Positions 28,416-37,082 of a DNA stretch of 64,000 bases are shown piece by piece (positions within the stretch are counted from its first letter, which is position 1; every line of letters begins with the position of its first letter). Position numbers and translations under genes: made by a program. The stretch comes from Streptomyces sp. Act143 (lineage in GTDB: Bacteria; Actinomycetota; Actinomycetes; Streptomycetales; Streptomycetaceae). The stretch covers positions 63,867 to 127,866 of the forward strand of contig NZ_QFRX01000001.1 in NCBI RefSeq assembly GCF_003143935.1, given 5' to 3'. The notes below the pieces were generated by a model. That model did no database searches, was not told the DNA's origin, and worked only from the letters and a program-made list of their open reading frames with translations.

Positions 28416-29846
28416 TCAGGCGTCGACCGCCTCGCGCCGGGTGGCCGGCTGCGCCGAGGCGGCGATGCGGGCCGCGCGGTCCGGCATGGTGAAGGCGAAG
28501 AGCGCGGCGAGCGCGGAGACGGCCGCGAGCACCAAGTAGGCGTGCTGGAAGGCGGAGAGGGGCGGATGGGCCTCGGGGCCCGTGCCGACCGCGGTGGCCG
28601 AGGCCAGCACGACGGTGACCACCGCCGGGGCGGCGGCGTTGGCGGCCTGCCGTACGACGGTGTTGAGGGTGGAGGCGTGCGAGACGTCCGCCTTGGCGAT
28701 GGCCGTGAACGAGGCGACCGTCGTGGGCATGAACACCCCGCCCATGGCCGCGCCGAGCAGGAACATCAACACCCGGAACTCCCAGAGCGAGGACGCGGCG
28801 TCCAGCCGGGAGAAAGCGACCAGCACCAGTGCCACCCCGAGCAGGCCGCAGCCCGCGATACGGCGCGGGCCGATTCTCGCGTAGAGCGGTCCGACGAGCT
28901 GGACGGTGAGCAGCACACCGAGTGCCTCGGAGAAGGTGGCGGACCCGGACTCCCACGCGCTCAGGCCCAGGCCCTCCTGGAGGAAGAGCGGGCCGAGGAA
29001 CATCGCCCCCATGAAGCCGATGAAGCCGATGAAGGCGGTGATGTTGGTGTCGCGGAAGAGCCGGTCGGTGAAGAGGCGGACCCGCAGGGCGGGTTCGGGC
29101 ACCCGCAGCTCGACCACCACGGCCGCGCCCAGCAGGGTCGCGCCGCCGATCAGTCCGGCCATCACCAGCGGACTCCCCCAGCCCATCTCCGCGCCCTCGC
29201 TGACGCCGAACATCAGCCCCGCGGTGCCGAACGCGGTGAGCACCAGGCCCGGCACGTCGAGGCGGCCGGGGACGTGGTCGCGGTGCCGGTCGAGGAAGAG
29301 CAGCCCGAAGACCAGGACCGCGGCGCCGATGGGGAGGTTGGCGTAGAACACCCAGCGCCACGACAGGTGGTCGACGAGCCAGCCCGCTCCCATCGGGGCG
29401 AGGGCGGGCGCCACCTGCTGCGGGATGATCATGTACCGGGAGACCTTGACCTGCTCGGACAGGCTGAAGGTGCGGTAGAGCAGGGCTGCGGTGACGGGCA
29501 GCAGAATGCCGGCCGCCAGGCCCTGGAGGGCACGCCAGGCGACGAGTTCGCCGAGCGACCCGGCCGCGCCGCAGAGCCCGGAGGCGAGGGTGAAGACGGC
29601 GAACGAGACGAGTACCGTGCTCCGGCCGCCGAAGCGGTCCCCGAGCCATGCCGAGACCGGGACGGCCAGGCCGACGCAGACGGGGTAGACCACGACGACG
29701 GCATCGAGGCCGGCGGTGGCGAGCCCGAAGTCCCTTCCGATGGAGGGCAGGGCGACCGTGGTCCCGGCTCCGTCCACGATGGACATGAACGCGGTGACCA
29801 CACAGACGACGGGAACGACGATGCGCTGGTTGAGGCGTACGGACAC
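28416..29846 (-). CDS. MFS drug exporter (DHA2, 14-TMS-type)
   Basis: A 476-residue major-facilitator pump, probably a proton-driven multidrug exporter. Motifs include SIVDGAGTTVALPSIGRDF (DHA2 start), WLGDRFGGRSTVLVSFAVF (motif A) and GAGWLVDHLSWRWVFYANLPIG (motif C-like). Hydrophobic segments run throughout and a charged tail closes the protein. The start is taken as GTG at 29846 (VSVRLNQRIVV); no ribosome site is visible and palindromes touch the start, so it may be nearly leaderless. It is divergent from the MarR gene at 30017, and those palindromes are the likely repressor site. Confidence 0.88.
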   Translation of the reverse strand: MSVRLNQRIVVPVVCVVTAFMSIVDGAGTTVALPSIGRDFGLATAGLDAVVVVYPVCVGLAVPVSAWLGDRFGGRSTVLVSFAVFTLASGLCGAAGSLGELVAWRALQGLAAGILLPVTAALLYRTFSLSEQVKVSRYMIIPQQVAPALAPMGAGWLVDHLSWRWVFYANLPIGAAVLVFGLLFLDRHRDHVPGRLDVPGLVLTAFGTAGLMFGVSEGAEMGWGSPLVMAGLIGGATLLGAAVVVELRVPEPALRVRLFTDRLFRDTNITAFIGFIGFMGAMFLGPLFLQEGLGLSAWESGSATFSEALGVLLTVQLVGPLYARIGPRRIAGCGLLGVALVLVAFSRLDAASSLWEFRVLMFLLGAAMGGVFMPTTVASFTAIAKADVSHASTLNTVVRQAANAAAPAVVTVVLASATAVGTGPEAHPPLSAFQHAYLVLAAVSALAALFAFTMPDRAARIAASAQPATRREAVDA

Positions 29847-29849
29847 ATG

Positions 29850-29870
29850 CTGAGCATACTCAGTTTGAGT
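29850..29870. promoter_or_regulatory. Overlapping inverted repeats, probable MarR operator
   Basis: CTGAG-CATA-CTCAG (29850-29863) overlaps ACTCA-GTT-TGAGT (29858-29870). The element ends four bases from the MFS GTG and lies 147 bp from the MarR start, in an AT-richer patch. Repressor binding would block the MFS transcript directly. Confidence 0.6.
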
Positions 29871-30016
29871 AACGTCATTATTTCCTGGAGGCCGTTCACC
29901 GCGCGCAGGACGGCCGGTCGCCCGACGGCCCGGCGCCCGCATGCGGTAGGAACGGACACGCGGCGCACGGCGGTTGTGGCCGAGGAAGACATGCCGACGA
30001 GAACGGGGGCGCCACG

Positions 30017-30523
30017 GTGAGGGACGTACCGGGCAGCAGTGATCCATTGGTCGACGAGATGTTCGCCACCACCCACCGACTGCGGTCCTACGTCGACGGA
30101 CGGCTGGCCGAGAAGGGCACCTCCGTGGCACGGCTGCGTGCCCTGCGCTTCCTCGCCCACACCGCCGAGCCGATGCGGATGCGCGACCTCAGCGACATGC
30201 TGGGCATCGCCGCCCGCACCGCGACCAGCCTGGTGGACGCCCTGGAGCGGGACGGCCTGGTGGTACGGCTGCCGCACCCCACCGACCGTCGCGCCCATCT
30301 GCTCGCTCTCACCGACGCGGGCCGCTCCTGCCACCAAGAGGCGGAGGACCTGGACCGGGAGGCCCTGAGCACGGCCACCGGAGCTCTCACCGCCGAGGAC
30401 CGCGCCGTTCTGCGCACCTTGCTGGCCCGCATCCGCGACACGGTCGACGCCGCCCCGAAGCACCCCCGCCCCGCCGGTGCGGCACAGGACGCACCGCACC
30501 AGGGACGGTCCCGGCCGCGGTAG
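30017..30523 (+). CDS. MarR-family transcriptional regulator
   Basis: A 168-residue winged-helix protein: SVARLRALRFLAHTAEPMRMRDLSDMLGIAARTATSLVDALERDGLVVRLPHPTDRRAHLLALTDAGR, in adjoining segments, covers helix-turn-helix and wing with the Asp-Arg-Arg signature. Helical arms lie on both sides, and the C-terminal tail of about 20 residues is basic and disordered. The GTG at 30017 has a weak GGGGGC upstream; ATG at 30059 is an alternative inside the first helix. It is divergent from the DHA2 exporter gene, its presumed target. Confidence 0.87.
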   Translation: MRDVPGSSDPLVDEMFATTHRLRSYVDGRLAEKGTSVARLRALRFLAHTAEPMRMRDLSDMLGIAARTATSLVDALERDGLVVRLPHPTDRRAHLLALTDAGRSCHQEAEDLDREALSTATGALTAEDRAVLRTLLARIRDTVDAAPKHPRPAGAAQDAPHQGRSRPR

Positions 30524-30553
30524 GCCGTCGCCACGGCACAGCCCGAGGCACTC

Positions 30554-31417
30554 TCAGGGGCGGACCTCGACGTAGTCGCCGGCCGCCTTGGCGGGCCCGG
30601 TGGTGGTCGAGCCGGTGAAGTTCCAGCGCCAGTAGCCGTCCCTGACCGCCTTGACGGTGGTGCGCAGGGTGCCCGTGCTGCTGGTGTTCACCGTGGCCAC
30701 CGTGGTGTAGGTGCTGCTGCCCTTGGGGCGGAACTGCAGTTTCACCGCCCGGCCCGCGTATCCCGCGTACCTGTAGGTGTCCCAGTTGGCCCGCACCAGC
30801 TTGCCGGTGACGGTGATGCGCGCGCCCTTGGCCACCGGTTCCGGGGCCGCGTTGACGGTCAGTCGCGCGGCCCGCTTGAGAGCGAACGACCCCGCCCCGG
30901 GGGCGAACACGGTGTCGCCGTCGACCGCGTCGACCAGGGCGTCCACCGCCCAGGTTCCCGCGTTGGCGTTGGCCAGGTCCACCGGGTCGTCACTGCCGGG
31001 AGCCGGATGGGCGTTGACCGTGAAGACCGTCGTGCAGGCCGTGGGGCTCTCGCAGAAGGCGTCGGTGGTGTAGAAGCCTCCGTGCGGCCCCTTCAGGTCC
31101 ACATCGACGAAGGCCAGTCCGGAGTCGTCCGATCCGGTGACCGTGACCGGGAACACCACATCGCGCGTGATCCCCACGATGACGTCATGCCCGGAGTTGA
31201 CCACCGCACCGCTGACCACCGGCTCGGTGGCCGGGGCACCGGATACGGCACCGGCCGGGGTCCCCACCAGCACAACGGCAACGGCTCCCACCACGGCTCC
31301 GCGCCCCGTCGCCTTCCGGACGGGCCGGCGCCACGAGGCGTGGGCGCCGCGGACGGGCGGGCAGTCCTCTCGCCCGCCGGGTTGTCTCTCGCCCATCGGC
31401 GCGACATACAGACTCAT
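30554..31417 (-). CDS. Secreted protein of unknown function
   Basis: A 287-residue exported protein. A long n-region of about 35 residues precedes the hydrophobic core GAVVGAVAVVLVGTPAGAV. The mature part has Ig-like strands (VFPVTVTGSDDSGLAFVDVDLKG, then NANAGTWAVDALVDAVDG). The C-terminal module, LTVNAAPEPVAKGARITVTGKL ending in DGYWRWNFTGSTTTG, is common at the end of actinomycete secreted proteins and has no known catalysis. Cys residues in FCESPTACTT may form a disulfide. The second of two adjacent ATGs after GGAGGA is used. No operon partner. Confidence 0.7.
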   Translation of the reverse strand: MSLYVAPMGERQPGGREDCPPVRGAHASWRRPVRKATGRGAVVGAVAVVLVGTPAGAVSGAPATEPVVSGAVVNSGHDVIVGITRDVVFPVTVTGSDDSGLAFVDVDLKGPHGGFYTTDAFCESPTACTTVFTVNAHPAPGSDDPVDLANANAGTWAVDALVDAVDGDTVFAPGAGSFALKRAARLTVNAAPEPVAKGARITVTGKLVRANWDTYRYAGYAGRAVKLQFRPKGSSTYTTVATVNTSSTGTLRTTVKAVRDGYWRWNFTGSTTTGPAKAAGDYVEVRP

Positions 31418-31567
31418 CATTCCTCCACGGGAACACGGCGTGCCGCCGACCACGGTCCGGTCAAGGGCGGTCGGCGGCAGGCACAGCAGACCGGTCCATG
31501 TCTCCTCCTACGACCACCGAACCGGCCCGAACGTTGCCCTGCTTCGGCGGCCCCGCCGAGCGCCCGT

Positions 31568-32818
31568 TCAGGGAGCAACCGGCGTCGGCCGGGCCGGGAG
31601 GCGCCGTACGTCCGGGACACACAGCAGCGCGAGAGCAGCGGGGACGGCGAGGGCCGTCATCGCGTACAGCGTGGGCCGGACGCCGAGCACCTCGGACACC
31701 GGGCCGGCGACCGCGAGCCCGAGCGGCATGAGGCCCGACGACAGCAGATAGTCGTAGGAGCTCACACGGGACAGGACGTCTTCCGGCACATGTGTCTGCA
31801 GCGCGGTGTCCCACGTGACGAAGAAGACGGAGACGGCGACCCCGGTGACCGCCTCGAGCGTCACGATCAGGGCGAGTGGTGCCCCCGATCCGATGATGAC
31901 CGCCTGGCAGGACGCCACGGCGAGGGCCGCGGCGCCGATCGCCATGGGGCGCCGGGCGGCCAACCGGTACGCGGTGATGTCACCGACGACGGCGCCGATC
32001 CCGAAGCCCGCGGTGACCGCCGACCAGCTCGCGGCACCGCCCCACTCCTTCTCGGCCAGCACCGGTCCCAGTACGAACACCGACGGCAGCACGACGACGT
32101 GGTACACCGAGATGGCCGCCATTCCGGACCACACCCAGGGACGGCTGCGCACGTGGATCCAGCCCGCACGCAACTCCCCCAGGAACGCCGTCGCGGTGCC
32201 GGTGCCGGGCTCCGGCGTCTCGGCCGCCGTCGTCCGGGGCCGCAGCCGGGCCAGGAACGCGGCGCTGACCGCGAAGGTCACGGCATCCAGGGCCAGGGCG
32301 CCGCCGGCACCGGCCAGCAGGACCAGGCCGCCGGCGAGAGCCGGCCCCAGCACCAGCCCGGCCGACCGCACGAATCCGCGCAGGGCGTTCGCCTCCCGCA
32401 GCCGGTCGGGCCCGACGACCTGGGGTATCAGGCCCGTCGAAGCCGGCATGAAGAAGGCGTCCGCGGTCCCGAACACGATCATCAGCAGCACGAGATGGGT
32501 TACGGCGGCGACGCCGGTCAGCAGCAGTACCGCGGCGATGCCTTGCACGACGCACCGCACCACGTCGGACACGAGCATGATGCGATGGCGCCGGAAACGG
32601 TCCGCCCAGACACCGCCCACCAAGGTGAACAGAAGCGTCGGCAGCAGTCCCGCCGCCGCCACCGCCCCGACGTCGGCGGCGGACCCGCCCACCGAGAGCA
32701 CGGCGAAGGGCACCGCCACGAAGGACACCCGGTCCCCCAGAACCGACAGGGACTGCCCGATGAACAGGCGGGCGAACTGCGGCTCTTCGCGCAGCACAGC
32801 GGGAATCAGGGATCTCAT
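31568..32818 (-). CDS. MFS transporter (EntS/MFS_3-like)
   Basis: A 416-residue exporter with 12 predicted membrane spans. FARLFIGQSLSVLGDRVSFVAVPFAVL opens it, followed by GGVWADRFRRHRIMLVSDVVR (motif A) and PASTGLIPQVVGPDRLREANALRGF, a signature of the EntS / macrolide-exporter-like branch. There is no regulator next to it. It lies 160 bp downstream of the acyl-CoA dehydrogenase gene on the same strand and could be read through from it. Substrate unknown. Confidence 0.87.
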   Translation of the reverse strand: MRSLIPAVLREEPQFARLFIGQSLSVLGDRVSFVAVPFAVLSVGGSAADVGAVAAAGLLPTLLFTLVGGVWADRFRRHRIMLVSDVVRCVVQGIAAVLLLTGVAAVTHLVLLMIVFGTADAFFMPASTGLIPQVVGPDRLREANALRGFVRSAGLVLGPALAGGLVLLAGAGGALALDAVTFAVSAAFLARLRPRTTAAETPEPGTGTATAFLGELRAGWIHVRSRPWVWSGMAAISVYHVVVLPSVFVLGPVLAEKEWGGAASWSAVTAGFGIGAVVGDITAYRLAARRPMAIGAAALAVASCQAVIIGSGAPLALIVTLEAVTGVAVSVFFVTWDTALQTHVPEDVLSRVSSYDYLLSSGLMPLGLAVAGPVSEVLGVRPTLYAMTALAVPAALALLCVPDVRRLPARPTPVAP

Positions 32819-32977
32819 GAGCGGCCGATCGGGAGGGAAGGACGGGAAGTGCGGCGTCCGATCCTAGGAAGATCCCGCCCTCTCGGTCATCCGGATTTGC
32901 GCCGGGCCGAGGTGGGCCGCCGACCGCCTGCGGGACCGGCCCGTCCCGCGGTGCCCGCAGGCGGTTCCACGGCGGGT

Positions 32978-34702
32978 TCAGGGCATCATCTCGTACGCCG
33001 CCGACAGTGCCTCGACGCGCTGCCAGACACGCTGTGCACGCTCGCCGTCGACAGCCGGGCGTCGGACCGCTCCGAGCGCCCAGCGCTGCTGCTCCCCGGT
33101 CGCGGAGTCCTTGCCGTGCAGTTCGACGGCGTGTGCGGAGAAGTCCCGGACGAGGACGGCGAACAACTCGTCGAGCACATCCTCGTCGAGGCGCGTCAGG
33201 GCGGCCTGCTCCAGAACCAGCTGGCCGTGGACGACGAGTGCGAAGAGCTGCCCGACGGCGAGGAGCAGGTCGAGGTCCCGGCTCTGCTCCTCGCCAGGAG
33301 CGGCCGTGCGGACGAACTCGCAGAGCGCGTCGGCCTGTTCGCGGAAACGCGTGACGTTGGGCAGGTGGGCGTAGGCGTCGAAGGCCGGACGCCAGTCGTG
33401 GAACCGCACCGAGCCCAGACCGCGGGCCGGGCCCTGGCGGAAGAGGAAGTCGTCGTCGGCCGCGTCGAGGCGGGTGGGGACGGGCTCGTACGGGACCGGC
33501 TCCAGGAGGTGGTTGCGCATGAACTTGAGGATCAGGGCGAGGTTGACGTGGACGGTCCCCTCCAGCTTCGGCAGGCCGCGGATCTCGACGGCGGCCTGGG
33601 CGAAGTAGTTGTCCTTCTCGAAGCCCTTGGCGGCGATCACGTCCCACATCAGGTCGATGACCTTCTCGCCCTCGGTGGTCACCTTCATCTTCGTCATCGG
33701 GTTGAAGAGGAGGTAGCGGCGGTCGTCGGGGCCCGCGGTGCGGAAGTAGTCCACCGCGCGGTCGCTGAACAATTTCATGCCGACGAGCCGGACGTAGGCG
33801 TCGGTCAACTCACGCCGTACGTGCGGGAAGGCGGTGACGGGACGGCCGTAGAGAATGCGGTTCTGCGCGTGCGTCACGGCCTCGTACATCGCGTGCTCGC
33901 AGATGCCGATCGAGGCGGTGCACAGGTTGAACTTGCCGACGTTGACGGTGTTGAGGGCGGCGTCGAAGGCGGCGCGACCGGTGTGCAGGACGTCTTCGGA
34001 CGCCACGGGGTAGTTCTCCAGGCGGAACTCGCTGACGAACTTGGAGGAGTCGACGACGTTCTTCACCAGGTGGTAGTCGGGGTGGCGGCTGTCGGCGGCG
34101 AAGAAGACGTAGCCGTCGGGGCCTTCGACGTCGGTGCGGCGGCCGAAGACGGAGACGAGCCCGGCGGCGTTGCCGTTGCCGATGTAGTACTTGGAGCCGG
34201 TGGCCCTGAAGCCGCCGCTGCCGTCGGGCTCCAGGAGCATGTCGGTGGAGTAGATGTCGGCTCCGTGTGCCTTCTCGGACAGACCGAAGGCGAACACCTC
34301 GCCCTGGGCGAGCAGTTCGGCGGCGCGGGCACGGGCGGCGGGGTTGTCGCTCTGCCAGACGGGGCCGAGGCCGAGGATGGTGACCTGCCAGGCGTACCAG
34401 TAGTCCAGGCCGTAGAAACCGAGGATCTCGTTGAGGGCGGCGATGCGGGCGGTGTCCCAGCGCTTGTCGCCCTCTCCCTCAGCGGCGGCCGAGGCAGGCG
34501 TCAGGAAGGTCGCGAACAGGCCTTCCTTGGCGGCGAAGGCGAGGAAGTCGCCGAGCCAGGCGCGGGTCCGGTAGTCCTCGATCAGCCGGCGCTTGCCGCG
34601 TTCCTCGAACCAGTCGACGGTGGCGCGCAGCAGCCTGCGCGTCTCCGGGTCGAAGTGCGCGGGGTCGTACGTCCGCGGGTTGAAGAGCAGCGCGTCGGCC
34701 AT
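32978..34702 (-). CDS. Acyl-CoA dehydrogenase/oxidase-family protein
   Basis: A 574-residue flavoenzyme of the acyl-CoA dehydrogenase superfamily. LTILGLG-type helices lead to VFAFGLSEKAHGADIYSTD (FAD-contact strand), FRATGSKYYIGNGNAAGLVSVFGRR, NVGKFNLCTASIGICEHAMYEAVTHAQNRILYGRPVTAFPHVR in segments, and a four-helix C-terminal domain. It is longer than classical 380-residue dehydrogenases, nearer to acyl-CoA oxidase-like forms. It lies 75 bp downstream of the padR gene on the same strand, so it is probably co-transcribed and autoregulated with it. Fatty or aromatic acyl-CoA oxidation is likely; chain length is unknown. Confidence 0.82.
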   Translation of the reverse strand: MADALLFNPRTYDPAHFDPETRRLLRATVDWFEERGKRRLIEDYRTRAWLGDFLAFAAKEGLFATFLTPASAAAEGEGDKRWDTARIAALNEILGFYGLDYWYAWQVTILGLGPVWQSDNPAARARAAELLAQGEVFAFGLSEKAHGADIYSTDMLLEPDGSGGFRATGSKYYIGNGNAAGLVSVFGRRTDVEGPDGYVFFAADSRHPDYHLVKNVVDSSKFVSEFRLENYPVASEDVLHTGRAAFDAALNTVNVGKFNLCTASIGICEHAMYEAVTHAQNRILYGRPVTAFPHVRRELTDAYVRLVGMKLFSDRAVDYFRTAGPDDRRYLLFNPMTKMKVTTEGEKVIDLMWDVIAAKGFEKDNYFAQAAVEIRGLPKLEGTVHVNLALILKFMRNHLLEPVPYEPVPTRLDAADDDFLFRQGPARGLGSVRFHDWRPAFDAYAHLPNVTRFREQADALCEFVRTAAPGEEQSRDLDLLLAVGQLFALVVHGQLVLEQAALTRLDEDVLDELFAVLVRDFSAHAVELHGKDSATGEQQRWALGAVRRPAVDGERAQRVWQRVEALSAAYEMMP

Positions 34703-34777
34703 GGGTGCCGCCTTTCGGCTGGGAATGTGAGGGTGGATCCGGGACCGGGTGCGGGCCCGGGATGCCTGCGCGGCCGG

Positions 34778-35335
34778 TCAGCGACCGGTGCCGAAGCGGG
34801 CGAGGGTGGCGAGGACGTCGTCGAGCCAGGCGATCATCATGCGCTCGTAGGCGATGCCGCCGCGGAGCACGACGTGCTGGAGTTCCCGTTCGGCGTCGAG
34901 CGGGCCGTCCGGAGGGAGTTCACCGAAGTCGCGGGTCTCGCCGGCGAGGTAGTGGGCGAGGCGGTCCGTGTGCGCCCGGCGGTGCCGCTCGACCTCGCTG
35001 ATCAGGACGGCCGGATCGTCGAAGGCGGCGCCTCTGACCTTCACCGCCAGGTCGTGCCGCACGCTCTCGGGCTGGGTCGGTTCGTGGAGCCACGCGGAGA
35101 GCGCGTCGCGTCCGGGCCCGGCGACGGAGTACTCCTTCTTGTCCGGACGCCCGTACTGCGCCACGTCCTTCACGTCCACCCAGCCGTCGGCTTCCATGCG
35201 CTTGAGCACGCGGTAGATCTGCTGGTGGGTGGCGGTCCAGAAGTACCCGATGGAGCGTTCGAAGCGGCGGGCCAGCTCATAGCCGGAGCCCGGCTTCTCC
35301 AGCAGGGACACGAGGATCGCATGGTCGAGCGCCAT
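34778..35335 (-). CDS. PadR-family transcriptional regulator
   Basis: A 185-residue protein with the PadR winged helix at the N-terminus (MALDHAILVSLLEKPGSGYELARRF, then HQQIYRVLKRMEADGWVDVKDV, YSVAGPGRDALSAWL) and a C-terminal Vir-like helical dimerisation domain. The ATG at 35335 begins exactly at the conserved MALDHAIL; longer in-frame starts are not conserved. A 9-6-9 palindrome sits 12 bp upstream of the start, so autorepression of padR and the acyl-CoA dehydrogenase gene is expected. The inducer is unknown. Confidence 0.9.
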   Translation of the reverse strand: MALDHAILVSLLEKPGSGYELARRFERSIGYFWTATHQQIYRVLKRMEADGWVDVKDVAQYGRPDKKEYSVAGPGRDALSAWLHEPTQPESVRHDLAVKVRGAAFDDPAVLISEVERHRRAHTDRLAHYLAGETRDFGELPPDGPLDAERELQHVVLRGGIAYERMMIAWLDDVLATLARFGTGR

Positions 35336-35346
35336 GACCCCGATGC

Positions 35347-35370
35347 TGCTATGCACCTCGTTGCATAGCA
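35347..35370. promoter_or_regulatory. PadR operator palindrome
   Basis: TGCTATGCA and TGCATAGCA form a perfect 9-bp inverted repeat around six bases, directly upstream of the padR ATG. The position and perfect symmetry make it the likely autoregulatory site. It is also 130 bp from the divergent squalene/phytoene-synthase-like gene. Confidence 0.75.
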
Positions 35371-35500
35371 ACCTTGTTGTGGTGAGACACGCCTCACGCG
35401 GTGCGGATGGCACACGTCACCGCCCCGCTCACGGTGGGGGCCGGAGCAGTGCGGATCGCCCGCTCGCACCGCCGCTCCGCCTGCCCCCTACGATCAGCAT

Positions 35501-36409
35501 GTGAGCGCGTGGAACGACACCCTGGATGCCGCGGGCATCCGCGAACCGGCGTTGCGGCGGGACTACACCACGCAGCGCACGTACGTGGCCCACTACCGGC
35601 GTGCCTCCTATCTCGCGGCCCGTCTCCTGCTGCCGAAGGCGGTCCTGCCCCATGTGATCGCGGCGACGGCGGTGATGCATCACGGGGACGACCTGCTGGA
35701 CACCGGCGCGAAGCCGCAGCGCCTCGCGGCCTGGACGTCGTGGGAGCAGGAGATCCGCAAGGCGCTGGACAGCGGGGTGAGCGACGATCCGCTGATCCGC
35801 ACGCTGCTGCACACGACGACGGCGTTCCCGCGGCTCCACGAAGTGGTGGAGCGGTATCTGTGCACCGCCACGGCCGAGTTGGAGTTCACCGGCTTCGCCA
35901 CCGAGGCCGACTACCAGGCCTATGTGGACGCCTATGTGCTGCCCGCCTTCATGCTGGTGGCGTCCCTGCTGGGTCCGGAGGACGACGCGGAAGCCTTCCG
36001 GGCGGGATGCCGGGTGTTCATCGACGGCAGCCAGCGGCTGGACTTCGTCAACGACCTCGCCGAGGACCTGGTGGAAGGGCGGCCGGGCATCCCGGCGCAG
36101 ACACTGGAACGCTTCTCGGTGACGGTGGAGGACCTCGCGCACCGGCGTGAATCTCCGGGCGTGCAGGCACTGGTGGAGCATGAGATCGAGACAGCCCGCG
36201 CCTCTTTGCTGGCGGCCAAGGCGCTGCCCGTGCTGACCTCGAACCCCAGCGGAGTCCTCTTGGAGGCGGTCATCGACATCGAGCTGCTGACCGCGGACGC
36301 CGCGCTCGCACGCGGTGCCCGGCTGCTGCGCGGGTCCGTGTCACCGCCGATGGCGGGCTCGCTGCGCGCCGTGCTGCGCGCCCGTCGGACGGCCCGCCGA
36401 AGGCGCTGA
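35501..36409 (+). CDS. Squalene/phytoene synthase-family protein
   Basis: A 302-residue trans-prenyl transferase homologue. The first Asp motif, DDLLD (residues 63-67), follows VIAATAVMHHG. The second is D181-F-V-N-D185 within RLDFVNDLAED. Both acidic motifs that hold the magnesium-diphosphate are present, so it may be active. There are no carotenoid or hopanoid genes around it, so the product is open. The GTG at 35501 has no ribosome site; TACGAT ends six bases before it and could be a -10 element for a leaderless message. It is divergent from padR. Confidence 0.83.
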   Translation: MSAWNDTLDAAGIREPALRRDYTTQRTYVAHYRRASYLAARLLLPKAVLPHVIAATAVMHHGDDLLDTGAKPQRLAAWTSWEQEIRKALDSGVSDDPLIRTLLHTTTAFPRLHEVVERYLCTATAELEFTGFATEADYQAYVDAYVLPAFMLVASLLGPEDDAEAFRAGCRVFIDGSQRLDFVNDLAEDLVEGRPGIPAQTLERFSVTVEDLAHRRESPGVQALVEHEIETARASLLAAKALPVLTSNPSGVLLEAVIDIELLTADAALARGARLLRGSVSPPMAGSLRAVLRARRTARRRR

Positions 36410-36447
36410 ACTCCCCCGGTCCGAGGCGCCGCCCGCCCGGCTCCGTC

Positions 36448-36909
36448 TCAGGCCGCCCGACGCCGGTGTGCGTCCGCCTGTCTCGAAGGCGCCGCCAACC
36501 CGACCCGGTACGTCGTCTTCAGCGGGTCGACCACGGGCTCGCCCAGCACGATCCGTCCGGCCGCACGCAGCTCCTCGCACACGGCCGTCGGCAGGGCCAC
36601 GTAACAGCCGCCGCCGACGCCCCCGGCCGGGAGCCAATAGCCGTACCGGACCGGCCGGTTGGCGTGGACCGTGACGAAGACCGGTGTGCGTGAGTCCCCG
36701 ATGATGCGCAGCACGTCGGACACGCGTGTCCCGGGCGGGGCGCCCGGGTCCGGACGGCGCGGCGGGGAGGGGGCGCGCAGCCGGGTGACCTCGGCGACGG
36801 TCACGGACTCGGCACCGTCGAGGCCACCGCGGCTCGGGGCGGGCACGGCGCGGGGTCCGTCGAGCGGTCGGGGCGCGTGGGACGGGATGGGGCGGGCGGC
36901 GAGGAGCAT
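36448..36909 (-). CDS. Hypothetical protein
   Basis: A 153-residue protein without a recognised domain. The first 70 residues are Pro/Arg-rich and probably disordered. The rest is compact and coding-biased: TRVSDVLRIIGDSRTPVFVTVHANRPVRYGYWLPAGGVGGGCYVALP, then ELRAAGRIVLGEPVVDPLKTTYRV, given as adjoining segments. ATG at 36909 follows GAGGAAAG. An in-frame ATG at 36987 preceded by GGTGGA would give 179 residues and cannot be excluded. Convergent with the prenyl-synthase gene. Confidence 0.6.
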   Translation of the reverse strand: MLLAARPIPSHAPRPLDGPRAVPAPSRGGLDGAESVTVAEVTRLRAPSPPRRPDPGAPPGTRVSDVLRIIGDSRTPVFVTVHANRPVRYGYWLPAGGVGGGCYVALPTAVCEELRAAGRIVLGEPVVDPLKTTYRVGLAAPSRQADAHRRRAA

Positions 36910-37082
36910 CGGCACGGTTCTTTCCTCAGGGATGGCCACGACACCGCTCACCCGTTCGGGCGCGGTAGTGATCTTGCTTGTGTACATTCTGGCGTCCACC
37001 ACTGACAAGGCGGCTCGCCCCGCGCGCCGGCCCGTTGCCGAACCGACCGGGCAGCCGCCGTCGATGCCGTACGAACCTCGGT

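Noticed and set aside
30523..30536. GCCGT-CGCC-ACGGC hairpin between convergent genes
   Set aside because: Position fits a terminator but the stem is only five base pairs.
31007..35368. A 1453-codon plus-strand open frame
   Set aside because: It lies antisense to four well-identified minus-strand genes (secreted protein, MFS pump, acyl-CoA dehydrogenase, PadR) and has no ribosome site or motifs.
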